Shown here piece by piece: positions 56,924-64,000 of a stretch of DNA of 64,000 nt (position 1 is its first letter; each line of letters begins with the position of its first letter). The translations under genes were made by a program, and so were the position numbers. Source of the stretch: Gemmatimonadaceae bacterium (GTDB lineage: Bacteria; Gemmatimonadota; Gemmatimonadetes; Gemmatimonadales; Gemmatimonadaceae); the NCBI GenBank assembly GCA_035606695.1, contig DATNEW010000013.1, positions 1 to 64,000 of the forward strand. The letters run 5' to 3'. The notes below the pieces were generated by a model, which saw nothing but the letters and a program-made list of their open reading frames with translations, had not been told where the DNA came from and did no database searches.

Positions 56924-57658
56924 ATGAAGCGAACGACTGTCGGGCCCTCTCCGTCGGCCTATGCAGGAATACACGTCGGTATCATCATGGACGGCAACGG
57001 CCGCTGGGCGAACGCGCGCGGCATGCCACGCACCGCAGGGCATCGGGCCGGTGTTCGCACCGCCCGCAAGATCGTCGAGGCCGCGACGCGATCGGGCGTC
57101 GGCACGCTGACGCTCTACGCCTTCTCGGCGGATAACTGGAGCCGCCCCACGCCCGAAGTCGGCGCGCTCATGCGCCTGCTCCGCCGCTCGCTGCAGATCG
57201 AATCGAAGCGCTGCCTCGAGAATGGCGTGCGCCTGACCATCGTCGGACGGCGCGATCGTTTGCCCGCATCCCTCGTCATGGCGATTCAGGAAGCCGAAGC
57301 GGTCACCGCACACGGACGCAATTTGCACCTGCGCGTGGCGATCGATTACTCGGCACGCGAATCGATCATGCAGGCCGCGACGCTCGCCAATGGCGAGCCG
57401 TTGAACCACGAACGGTTCGCCGCGCTGCTGGCGCAGGCGAATCACGATCCGTTTCCGATTCGCAACGTCGATCTCCTGGTGCGCACCGGCGGCGAACAGC
57501 GGTTGAGCGATTTCCTGCTGTGGGAATGCGCGTACGCGGAGTTCTACTTCACGCGCTGCATGTGGCCGGAGTTCAGCGAGAAAGAATTCTTGTTGGCACT
57601 GAGCGAGTTCGATGCTCGCGAGCGTCGCTTCGGCCGAGTCCCCGCGGCGGCGTCGTAG
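56924..57658 (+). CDS. uppS: Cis-prenyltransferase (undecaprenyl diphosphate synthase type)
   Basis: A 244-residue enzyme that extends an allylic diphosphate with isopentenyl diphosphate to make the C55 lipid carrier of cell-wall synthesis. Asp23 in Ile-Met-Asp-Gly-Asn-Gly-Arg-Trp-Ala binds the magnesium-diphosphate. It has Gly-His-Arg-Ala-Gly, 'Leu-Thr-Leu-Tyr-Ala-Phe-Ser-Ala-Asp-Asn-Trp-x-Arg', 'Val-Arg-Thr-Gly-Gly-Glu-Gln-Arg-Leu-Ser' and 'Trp-Pro-Glu-Phe'. Length is typical. It stands alone; the usual cdsA and dxr neighbours are absent. Confidence 0.95.
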   Translation: MKRTTVGPSPSAYAGIHVGIIMDGNGRWANARGMPRTAGHRAGVRTARKIVEAATRSGVGTLTLYAFSADNWSRPTPEVGALMRLLRRSLQIESKRCLENGVRLTIVGRRDRLPASLVMAIQEAEAVTAHGRNLHLRVAIDYSARESIMQAATLANGEPLNHERFAALLAQANHDPFPIRNVDLLVRTGGEQRLSDFLLWECAYAEFYFTRCMWPEFSEKEFLLALSEFDARERRFGRVPAAAS

Positions 57659-57757
57659 GCCGGGCGCCAGGCCGCGTTTCGTATAGAGGGTACCGCTAGA
57701 GGGTACCGCGGCCGCGCGGCCCGGACGCTCCGGCGCGGCGCGACGACGCGCGCCGCT

Positions 57758-57855
57758 TGTCATCCTGAGTCGCGCAGCGACGAAAGGATCTCATCCGTGT
57801 CCTGATCGCGGGATCATCCACCCGGACGAGATCCTTCGCTCCGCTCAGGATGACA
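57758..57855. repeat. 98-bp CATCCTGAG-type palindromic element
   Basis: TGTCATCCTGAG at 57758-57769 pairs exactly with CTCAGGATGACA at 57844-57855. Within it, GGATCTC and GAGATCC make a second inverted pair. This is the longest copy of the family in the window. It lies between the cis-prenyltransferase gene and the LuxR-type regulator, in a 429-base region that holds no gene. Confidence 0.8.
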
Positions 57856-57875
57856 CGGCCAGCCCAATGAGCGAA

Positions 57876-57964
57876 GGGTCGGGGATGTCTGGAGGCGAGG
57901 CGTGGCAATAGTGCCCGGCCGTATCGGCACTATTGCACTCGCTCGCCGGAAGACATCCCGACCC
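57876..57964. repeat. 89-bp nested palindrome
   Basis: Outer arms GGGTCGGGGATGTCT and AGACATCCCGACCC pair almost perfectly; inner arms CAATAGTGCC at 57906-57915 and GGCACTATTG at 57926-57935 pair exactly. A direct repeat of the right arm's CGCCGGAAGACATCC follows near 57985-58000. The unit can form a long cruciform. Its family is not recognised. Confidence 0.75.
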
Positions 57965-58087
57965 TGAGCGCTTTGGCGCGAGACGCCGGAAGACATCCAG
58001 CCCTGAGCACCCAAAGCGTCCACGCGCGTTCTCGGAACGGCGCACACCAATTGCGGCCACACACCTCGCGTGCGCATATAGAGGCCC

Positions 58088-61072
58088 GTGACCCAATCCC
58101 CGCTCATCGGCCGCTCCGCCGAACTGCAGACGCTATCATCCGCGCTCGGCGACGCCGATACGGCGCGCGGGACGACCGTCTTCATCGTTGGCGAGAGTGG
58201 CATCGGCAAGACGCACCTCGTTACTGCCTTCGCCGAGCAGGCGGCGCCGCGGGGATTCAGCGTCGTGGTCGGGCGCGCCTACCCGGTCGAGACCGGCGTT
58301 CCCTATGCCGTCTTTTCCGACGCCTTTCTTCCGCTGTTGCGCGAGATCGAACCGTCGGTGCTCACGCTGCTCACGCGCGGCGGCACCGCCGAGCTCGCGC
58401 TCCTCTTTCCCGCGCTCGACGTGGCGTCACGCGCATCGAACGCCGGCCGCGGCGATCCGGCCGAGCTCAAGGCGCGCCTGCTCTGGAACTTCGCGCAATT
58501 CCTCTCGCGGCTCGCCGCGCGGCGGCCGCTGCTCATCGTATTAGAGAACTTGCAATGGGCCGACAGCGCGTCGCTCGAGATGCTGCACTTTCTCGCCCGG
58601 CAAATCGCGCGCGACCGCATTCTCATCCTCGGCACGCACAACGATCCCGAGCATCGCGGCAGCCAGCCGCTCCGCGTCGCGGAGCAGTCGCTGCGTGGTC
58701 TCGGAAACGCGCAGCGCATCCGTCTCGCGCCGCTGAGCGTGGACGCGATCACGGAGCTGCTCGAGCGAACGTTCGGGGCCGCAGCCGAGCAAACCCGACC
58801 CTTCGCCGAGCGCCTGCATCGCTGGACCGGCGGCAATCCGTTCTTCATCGACGAAACGATCAAGGCGCTGGTCGATGCCGGCCACCTGGCGCGCACGAAT
58901 GACACGTGGACGGGTTGGGACATCGAAGACCTTCACGTGCCGTCGACGATCCGCGACGCCGTGCTGGCGCGCGTCGCCGATCTCTCTCCCGAGGCGCGCG
59001 CCGTCGCCGATCTCGCCGCGGTGTTCGGGGCGCGCGTCACCCACGACGAGCTGGAATCCGTCGCCGGCCTGGCGCACGAGCCTCTCATCGCCGCGATCGA
59101 CGCGCTGCGCGCCGCGGACGTGCTCGCCGAGCGAGAAGTCGGAACGGAGATCGTGTATGATTTTTCACATCCGTTAATTCAAGAAACGTTATACGCGGAG
59201 CTCGGCCTGGCGCGCACGCGCGCGCTCCACGGCACCATCGCCGAATCGCTCGAGGCGCTGTACGGCGCGTCGGCGATCGATCACGCCGGCGAATTGGCGT
59301 TTCATTACGCGCGCGGCGATACCCGGCGCCTCGCCGGCAAGGCGGTGGAGTACCTGCGCGCCGCCGGTCGCGACGCCTCGGCGAAATACGCGAACCAGGA
59401 AGCGGCCGACTACCTCGGCACGGCGCTCTCGTTGTCGGACGACGACAGCGCCGACGCGCGCCACGACCTCGCCATGGAGCTGGCGCGGGTTCGGCAACGG
59501 CTCGGCGACTACGCCGGTGCGCTGGCGCTCTGGCAACGCGCGCTCGACGCGGCGCGGTCGACCAATGACGTCGCGCGCATCGCGTCGATCGAGCGCAGCA
59601 TTGGCCTGGCGCGCTACTGGGGCGGCGCGTTCGATCACGCGCTCGAACATTACGATGCCGCGATCGCGGCCGCGCGCACGGCGGCGGATCGCACGCTCGA
59701 GGCGCGCGTCATGGTCGCGAAAGCGAGCTGTCTGCAGGGGCTCGGACGCAGCTCGGACGCGCGCGCCGAAATCCACTCCGCGCTCGCGATCGCCGAATCG
59801 ATTGGCGATGAGAGTTTGCTGGCGCGGGTCCATCGGGCGATGGTGCTGTCGTACTTGTGGACGGGCCCCGCGGACAAGGCGCGCGAGTATGGGCGGCGTG
59901 CGATCGAGCTGGCCGAATCATCAGGGCAACGCAGCGTTGCATGGTCCGCTCACTGGGCGCTCGCCGTGCTCGGCGGGCTCACCGGAAAATCCGAGGACGC
60001 GCGGCGGCACCTGGCCGAGGCGCATCGCGTCGCCGACGAGTTGCGGTCACCTCTCTTCCGTGTGTGGACGTCGGAAGTCGAAATCGAGTACGCGGCGGGC
60101 GTGGGCGAATGGGATCACGCCGTGGCGCTCGCCGAGCGCACGATCGAGATGGCGCGCTCGCTGGGGCAGCGCACGCTCTTGCCGCGCACACTCGTGTGGT
60201 TGGGCCTGTTGTACCTCGGGCGCGGCGACATCGAGCGCGGAAAGGGGTGCGTCGATGAAGCGTGGTCGCTGGCGAACGCGGGCGATGCTTCGGCCATTCG
60301 CGACGTCTTCTCGCTCGTACCCGCGCACATCGGGCGCGCGGCATATCTGCTCGCGATGAAGCAGTATCCCGACGCGATCGCCGTCGGCGAGAAGGGGCTG
60401 CGCATCGCCGATCGGTCGCGGAACGTCGTGTGGGCGATTCATCGTTTGATGCCGGTGATCGCCGAAGCGTCGCTCTGGGCGGCCGACATGGAGCGCGCAC
60501 GCGAGCTCGCTGACCGCATGCGCCGCGATTCGACCGCGCTCGGCCAGCGCCTCGGTCTGGCGTGGGCCGACGCATGTGACGCGCTGGTCGAGATGTTGAA
60601 CGGCGACACCTCGCGCGCCGTCGCGCTGTTGCGCGGCGCGGCGGAAGCACTCGAGGCAATTCCCTTCGTGCCCGACGCCGCGCGCGTGCGGCGTCAGTTG
60701 GCGGTTGCCCTCGCGGCGACCGGGGATCGCGAGGGCGCCATGCGCGAGCTGCGCCGCGCGCACGAAGTTTTCGCGCATCTCGGCGCCGAACCGGAGCTCG
60801 ACGCCACGCGCGAGCAGATGCGCGAGCTGGGTGCGCGTCCCCCAACGCGCACGAACACGCAGGGTGTCGGCGGGCTCACCGGCCGCGAGCTCGAGATCGT
60901 GCGGCTGGTCGCCGCGCGCCGATCCAACAAGGAGATCGGTGCCGCGCTCGGCATCTCGGCGCGTACGGCGAGCACGCATCTCTCGAACATCTTCGCGAAG
61001 CTCGGCGTCGAGTCGCGCGGCGAGCTTGCGGATCGCGCGCGCGAAGCGGGACTCCTCGAGGCAAGCGGCTGA
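58088..61072 (+). CDS. Large LuxR-type ATP-binding regulator (LAL/STAND)
   Basis: A 994-residue regulator. The N-terminal ATPase has Walker A Gly35-Glu-Ser-Gly-Ile-Gly-Lys-Thr42 and a Walker B-like 'Leu-Ile-Val-Leu-Glu-Asn-Leu-Gln-Trp-Ala-Asp', where the usual Asp-Asp is Glu-Asn. Residues 380-900 are tetratricopeptide-like helices. The last 65 residues are a LuxR helix-turn-helix: 'Leu-Thr-Gly-Arg-Glu-Leu-Glu-Ile-Val', 'Ser-Asn-Lys-Glu-Ile-Gly' and 'Thr-Ala-Ser-Thr-His-Leu-Ser-Asn-Ile-Phe'. The GTG start has a GAGG upstream. Its stop directly abuts that of the convergent DUF4097 gene. Target and ligand are unknown. Confidence 0.9.
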   Translation: MTQSPLIGRSAELQTLSSALGDADTARGTTVFIVGESGIGKTHLVTAFAEQAAPRGFSVVVGRAYPVETGVPYAVFSDAFLPLLREIEPSVLTLLTRGGTAELALLFPALDVASRASNAGRGDPAELKARLLWNFAQFLSRLAARRPLLIVLENLQWADSASLEMLHFLARQIARDRILILGTHNDPEHRGSQPLRVAEQSLRGLGNAQRIRLAPLSVDAITELLERTFGAAAEQTRPFAERLHRWTGGNPFFIDETIKALVDAGHLARTNDTWTGWDIEDLHVPSTIRDAVLARVADLSPEARAVADLAAVFGARVTHDELESVAGLAHEPLIAAIDALRAADVLAEREVGTEIVYDFSHPLIQETLYAELGLARTRALHGTIAESLEALYGASAIDHAGELAFHYARGDTRRLAGKAVEYLRAAGRDASAKYANQEAADYLGTALSLSDDDSADARHDLAMELARVRQRLGDYAGALALWQRALDAARSTNDVARIASIERSIGLARYWGGAFDHALEHYDAAIAAARTAADRTLEARVMVAKASCLQGLGRSSDARAEIHSALAIAESIGDESLLARVHRAMVLSYLWTGPADKAREYGRRAIELAESSGQRSVAWSAHWALAVLGGLTGKSEDARRHLAEAHRVADELRSPLFRVWTSEVEIEYAAGVGEWDHAVALAERTIEMARSLGQRTLLPRTLVWLGLLYLGRGDIERGKGCVDEAWSLANAGDASAIRDVFSLVPAHIGRAAYLLAMKQYPDAIAVGEKGLRIADRSRNVVWAIHRLMPVIAEASLWAADMERARELADRMRRDSTALGQRLGLAWADACDALVEMLNGDTSRAVALLRGAAEALEAIPFVPDAARVRRQLAVALAATGDREGAMRELRRAHEVFAHLGAEPELDATREQMRELGARPPTRTNTQGVGGLTGRELEIVRLVAARRSNKEIGAALGISARTASTHLSNIFAKLGVESRGELADRAREAGLLEASG

Positions 61073-62146
61073 TCAGTTCTTCAGCAGCCGCGCGTTTCCG
61101 GAGCCGGTCTCGATGCGAATGCGCGCGTTGCCGTTGCCGATGCGGCCTCTGACATGATTGCGCTCGAAGCGCGTCGACGAGACGGGGAAGTCCGTTTCGA
61201 GTCCGCCGCTGCCGGACTCGATGTCGACGTCGCCGCCCTGCGTGCCCGGTAACCGAACCGTCACGCCGCCCGAGCCGGATTCGGCGGATACGTTGTCGAC
61301 CGTCGAGTCGAACTGGAGTTCGACCCCGCCGCTTCCCGCATCCACGGCTGCGGTGCGCGACTTGATGTGATCCAGATGCAGCCCGCCCGATCCGACGTCG
61401 GTCTTGAGTGTTCTCACATCGATGTCGCCGCCGGCAATTGAGCCCGATCCCGTATCCATGAGCAGCGCATCGCCATGGATGTGGCTGACCATCACGCCGC
61501 CCGAACCCGTATCGAGCGTGACATCTCCGTCGGCATCGGTGACGGAGACTTCACCGGAGCCGGTGTCGAGACTCAACTTGCCGCGCGTGTGTTGCGCCGT
61601 CACGCGCGCGCCGGCAACGCTCACGCGCACATCGCCGTCGACGTTCGCGACGTTGGCGTCGCCGACGCCCCAGTGCACGACGATGCGCTGTCCGCGCGGT
61701 ATCGTCACCACGACATCGGCGTATGCTTCGAGTCCCTGGCCCGAGCCGCTGATCTGCACCTGATCGCGCCGGCTGAACCATCCACCGCCTTCATTGTCGT
61801 CGAAGGTGCCGTCGCTGTTGACGCGCAACTGCGTGTGTCCGCGCGAGCGCATCGCAGGATAGACGATGCGATCCGATGGATACACGATGCGCAGCGAGTT
61901 GTACCCATGCACGTCGCCGGTTGCGATCTTGAGCTGCGCGGCATCGCGCCCGTGACGCGTGATGGTGACGCCGACACGGGGCGCGGTGCCAGGCTCGAGG
62001 CGGAGTGTGCCGGCGAGGTTGTAGATCGAAACGCGGTCGCCGGTCAAGGTGCGCTGTTCCGTTTGCGCGGAGAGCGTGACCGCGGCGGCGGCGACGAGGA
62101 GGAGCGGACGAATGAAGAGGCGCATGCCGGGGAGGGGGAGGGACAT
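61073..62146 (-). CDS. Exported DUF4097 beta-repeat protein
   Basis: A 357-residue exported protein. The signal peptide ends Leu-Ser-Ala-Gln near residue 28. The C-terminal 240 residues are a solenoid of about 15-residue repeats, each with Gly-Ser-Gly and an Asp or Val, such as 'Asp-Thr-Gly-Ser-Gly-x-Val', the pattern of DUF4097, a right-handed beta-helix-like domain. It ends Ala-Arg-Leu-Leu-Lys-Asn. Starts at 62146 and 62125 are both possible. It follows the nucleotidyltransferase by 46 bases on the same strand. Confidence 0.85.
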   Translation of the reverse strand: MSLPLPGMRLFIRPLLLVAAAAVTLSAQTEQRTLTGDRVSIYNLAGTLRLEPGTAPRVGVTITRHGRDAAQLKIATGDVHGYNSLRIVYPSDRIVYPAMRSRGHTQLRVNSDGTFDDNEGGGWFSRRDQVQISGSGQGLEAYADVVVTIPRGQRIVVHWGVGDANVANVDGDVRVSVAGARVTAQHTRGKLSLDTGSGEVSVTDADGDVTLDTGSGGVMVSHIHGDALLMDTGSGSIAGGDIDVRTLKTDVGSGGLHLDHIKSRTAAVDAGSGGVELQFDSTVDNVSAESGSGGVTVRLPGTQGGDVDIESGSGGLETDFPVSSTRFERNHVRGRIGNGNARIRIETGSGNARLLKN

Positions 62147-62192
62147 GCGGATAGACACAGGGAGGCCGGGGAAGGTTTGAACGACAACGACC

Positions 62193-62999
62193 TCAGTGAA
62201 TATGCGTAATCGCCCAGGTCCAATACACCGCATCCTCCGGCGACATGTTGCCGCGCGGCGCGAGGCGCGCATCCTGATAGCCGTACCGCCCGATGTCGAG
62301 CAGATACTGGCCACGCGACGTCAGCGTGCCGCGGCACACGCGGTCTTCGCTCGGCGGACTATTCATCTCGGTCTGCAATCGCGTCAGCAGCTCGTTCATG
62401 ATGCGCGGCGGCAAGCGGTGGCGCTCCGAGGGATAAATGAACGCGAACAGCGTGAGATACGAGAGCAGCAATTGCCAATGCGGGTCAAAGCGCTGCATCA
62501 CACGATCCCAATCCAGCGTTTCCGCGCACGAGCGAATGACGTGCGCGACGTCGGCGCCGTCATATCGCTCACGTTCCATCACGAACGCCTTCTGCCAGAG
62601 CAGCTCCTCGACCGGCGCGATCTTCACCGGCATGCCGAGGACGTCGGCTTCGATCGCGTTGTTGAACCAGTGGTCGTCGACGCGGCACACACCGTTGCCC
62701 GAGCTGAAGACAAGATCGACGACGTCATTGCCTTGCTTGGCCTTCGCGAGCCAATGCGGAAACGTGATCTCCGTGTGATAGCCCGCCTCGCGCAGCGCCT
62801 CGAGTCCCGCTTCGAGATCGTCGTGGCGGATGAACAGATCGAAGTCCTTGGTCTCGCGCACGATGCCCGTGTAGTTGAGCAGCGCATGCGAGCCGCCGAC
62901 GAGAAAAGGCACCTGCGCATCGCTCAGCACGTGCAGCGTTCGGCGGTAAAACGCGTTGGTGTCTTTTCCCGGATGATCGAAGGTCGATTGGTAGGCCAT
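62193..62999 (-). CDS. Nucleotidyltransferase-fold protein
   Basis: A 268-residue protein with the minimal nucleotidyltransferase marks: 'Phe-Leu-Val-Gly-Gly-Ser-His-Ala-Leu' near residue 32 and 'Thr-Lys-Asp-Phe-Asp-Leu-Phe-Ile' near 50, giving the Gly-Gly-Ser and Asp-x-Asp sites. A helical C-terminal half follows. It is close to a group of such proteins usually found beside a metallophosphoesterase, and here the two genes are divergent with 58 bases between starts. Function unknown. The ATG at 62999 is chosen because the frame upstream crosses the divergent gene. Confidence 0.8.
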   Translation of the reverse strand: MAYQSTFDHPGKDTNAFYRRTLHVLSDAQVPFLVGGSHALLNYTGIVRETKDFDLFIRHDDLEAGLEALREAGYHTEITFPHWLAKAKQGNDVVDLVFSSGNGVCRVDDHWFNNAIEADVLGMPVKIAPVEELLWQKAFVMERERYDGADVAHVIRSCAETLDWDRVMQRFDPHWQLLLSYLTLFAFIYPSERHRLPPRIMNELLTRLQTEMNSPPSEDRVCRGTLTSRGQYLLDIGRYGYQDARLAPRGNMSPEDAVYWTWAITHIH

Positions 63000-63057
63000 G
63001 CGAGCCGGACAGTGCAAGATTTGCAGCACTGGCCCAAATCCTTCAGTACGGCCCGGT

Positions 63058-63912
63058 ATGCCCAATACCGGCGATACCGTGCGCCTCGCGGCGCTCAGCG
63101 ACATCCACTACACCAAGAGCTCGGCCGGCGCGATGGCGCCGCTCTTCGCGCAGATCGCCGAAACCGCGGACGTGCTCGTGCTCGGCGGCGACCTCACCGA
63201 CTATGGGTTGGCCGAGGAAGCGCGCGTGCTCGCGAAGGATTTGGCGCCGGTGAAAATCCCGGTTGTCGGCGTGCTCGGCAATCACGACTTCGAGGCGGGG
63301 CAGGAAGGCGACATCGTGCGCATCCTCACCGACGTCGGCGTGCACATGCTCGACGGCGATACGTGGGAATTCCGCGGAGTCGGCTTCGCCGGTGTGCGCG
63401 GCTTCTGCGGCGGCTTCGGCCGCGGCGCGCTCGGGCCGTGGGGCGAGAAAATCATCAAGGACTTCGTGCACGAAGCGGTGCAGGAGGCGCTCAAACTCGA
63501 GGCCGCCTTGGCGAGGCTGGGCACGGATCAACGCATCGTGCTCATGCATTACGCCCCGATTCGTGAGACGGTCGAAGGCGAGCCGCCCGAGATCTTCGCG
63601 TTCCTGGGCTCGAGTCGTTTCGAGGATCCGCTCACGCGCTTCGAGGTGACCGCGGTCTTTCACGGTCATGCACACAAGGGCGCGCCGGAGGGAAAGACGT
63701 CGTCCGGAATTCCCGTGTTCAACGTCGCACACGCGGTGTTGAAGGCGAACTATCCGGATCGGCCGCCGTTCAGATTGTTCGAGGTGCCCACCTCCGGTCC
63801 GAAGGACCACACCGTGACGCCGATCGGCGATCGCCGGCAGTGGGGTCGCCGGTCGGGCGATCGCTCGGCGGAATCGCAGAGTGCATCGGGGCCGGCGAAT
63901 CCTTCGTCGTGA
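63058..63912 (+). CDS. Metallophosphoesterase
   Basis: A 284-residue calcineurin-like phosphoesterase. It has the full metal motif set: Ser-Asp-Ile-His near residue 15, Gly-Gly-Asp-Leu-Thr-Asp, Gly-Asn-His-Asp, a central His in Met-His-Tyr, and Gly-His-Ala-His near residue 203. It has no signal peptide and is probably cytoplasmic. It is paired divergently with the nucleotidyltransferase-fold gene. Its polar 35-residue tail is variable in appearance. The start at 63058 is preceded by no clear Shine-Dalgarno. Confidence 0.9.
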   Translation: MPNTGDTVRLAALSDIHYTKSSAGAMAPLFAQIAETADVLVLGGDLTDYGLAEEARVLAKDLAPVKIPVVGVLGNHDFEAGQEGDIVRILTDVGVHMLDGDTWEFRGVGFAGVRGFCGGFGRGALGPWGEKIIKDFVHEAVQEALKLEAALARLGTDQRIVLMHYAPIRETVEGEPPEIFAFLGSSRFEDPLTRFEVTAVFHGHAHKGAPEGKTSSGIPVFNVAHAVLKANYPDRPPFRLFEVPTSGPKDHTVTPIGDRRQWGRRSGDRSAESQSASGPANPSS

Positions 63913-63919
63913 GCGTCGG

Positions 63920-63942
63920 CGCGCGTTGGTAATCAACGCGCG
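63920..63942. terminator. Hairpin between convergent genes
   Basis: CGCGCGTTG, five bases, CAACGCGCG, a perfect nine-base stem just after the metallophosphoesterase stop and over the apparent stop of a facing gene. It may serve both directions. Confidence 0.55.
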
Positions 63943-64000
63943 TTCAGCAGCTCCGACGTCAGTTGATCGAACAGGGCGCCGAACGAAACGCCCGGCGGTT
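63933..64000 (-). CDS. 3' end of an unknown gene
   Basis: The minus strand has an open frame entering from the right edge and ending with TGA at 63933, giving about 21 residues with a helical Phe-Gly-Ala-Leu-Phe-Asp-Gln-Leu pattern before the stop. The body lies outside the window, so the product is unknown. Confidence 0.4.
   Translation of the reverse strand, partial: PPGVSFGALFDQLTSELLNAR

Noticed and set aside
61373-61560. Possible tandem DNA repeat in the DUF4097 gene
   Set aside because: The similarity is at the level of Gly-Ser-Gly protein repeats; the nucleotide units have diverged.

Overview
The window is 64 kb of GC-rich, densely coded bacterial chromosome. It carries many secreted, lipid-anchored and outer-membrane proteins, a PadR/ADOP-type permease pair, a DUF5117-type secreted metalloprotease, and many two-component proteins. 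This mix is typical of Gemmatimonadota or a similar didermic soil phylum; that is an inference from gene content, as no rRNA or tRNA marker is present. I see no CRISPR array, transposase, integrase or intact prophage.

Layout. 0-3.3 kb: end of a lipoprotein gene, a lipase-maturation-factor-like membrane protein, a lone contractile tail-tube-like protein. 3.6-9.3 kb: a signalling block. A minus-strand run (kinase, FixJ-type regulator, GAF kinase, CheY-like receiver) sits between a plus-strand FixJ regulator and a CobW-like GTPase/receiver pair. 9.4-26.2 kb: an envelope block with a secreted S33 peptidase, three DUF4136 lipoproteins, several porin or beta-barrel proteins, an OmpA-type protein, a DUF2092/glycine-rich pair, an unusual helical repeat protein, and an operon of secreted amidohydrolase, DcaP-like porin and secreted glutaminase. 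26.4-28.8 kb: a NarL-type kinase/regulator pair and a degenerate kinase. 28.8-35.5 kb: a BamA-like barrel, Fic, PadR plus ADOP permease, and a four-copy YARHG protein. 35.7-38.0 kb: a GspE-like protein fused to a receiver, with both active sites altered. 38-48.4 kb: DinB, metalloprotease, TPR-GGDEF, M50 protease, GAF kinase, RpiB and a class A beta-lactamase. 48.5-57.7 kb: lytic transglycosylases and housekeeping genes (moaC, holB, macro domain, P1 peptidase, uppS). 58-64 kb: a large LuxR-type STAND regulator, a DUF4097 protein, and a divergent nucleotidyltransferase/metallophosphoesterase pair.

The genes combine around envelope biogenesis, scavenging of peptides and amides outside the cytoplasm, and signal transduction. 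Intergenic regions hold several palindromic elements: a tandem pair of about 160 bp with 20-bp terminal inverted repeats, a 121-bp palindrome at holB, and several copies of a short repeat with a CATCCTGAG core. Some of them provide the stop codons of neighbouring genes. The most unusual protein-level observations are the GspE-receiver fusion, the four-residue-periodic helical protein, the CobW protein lacking its metal-binding cysteines, and two histidine kinases with degraded ATP-binding boxes.
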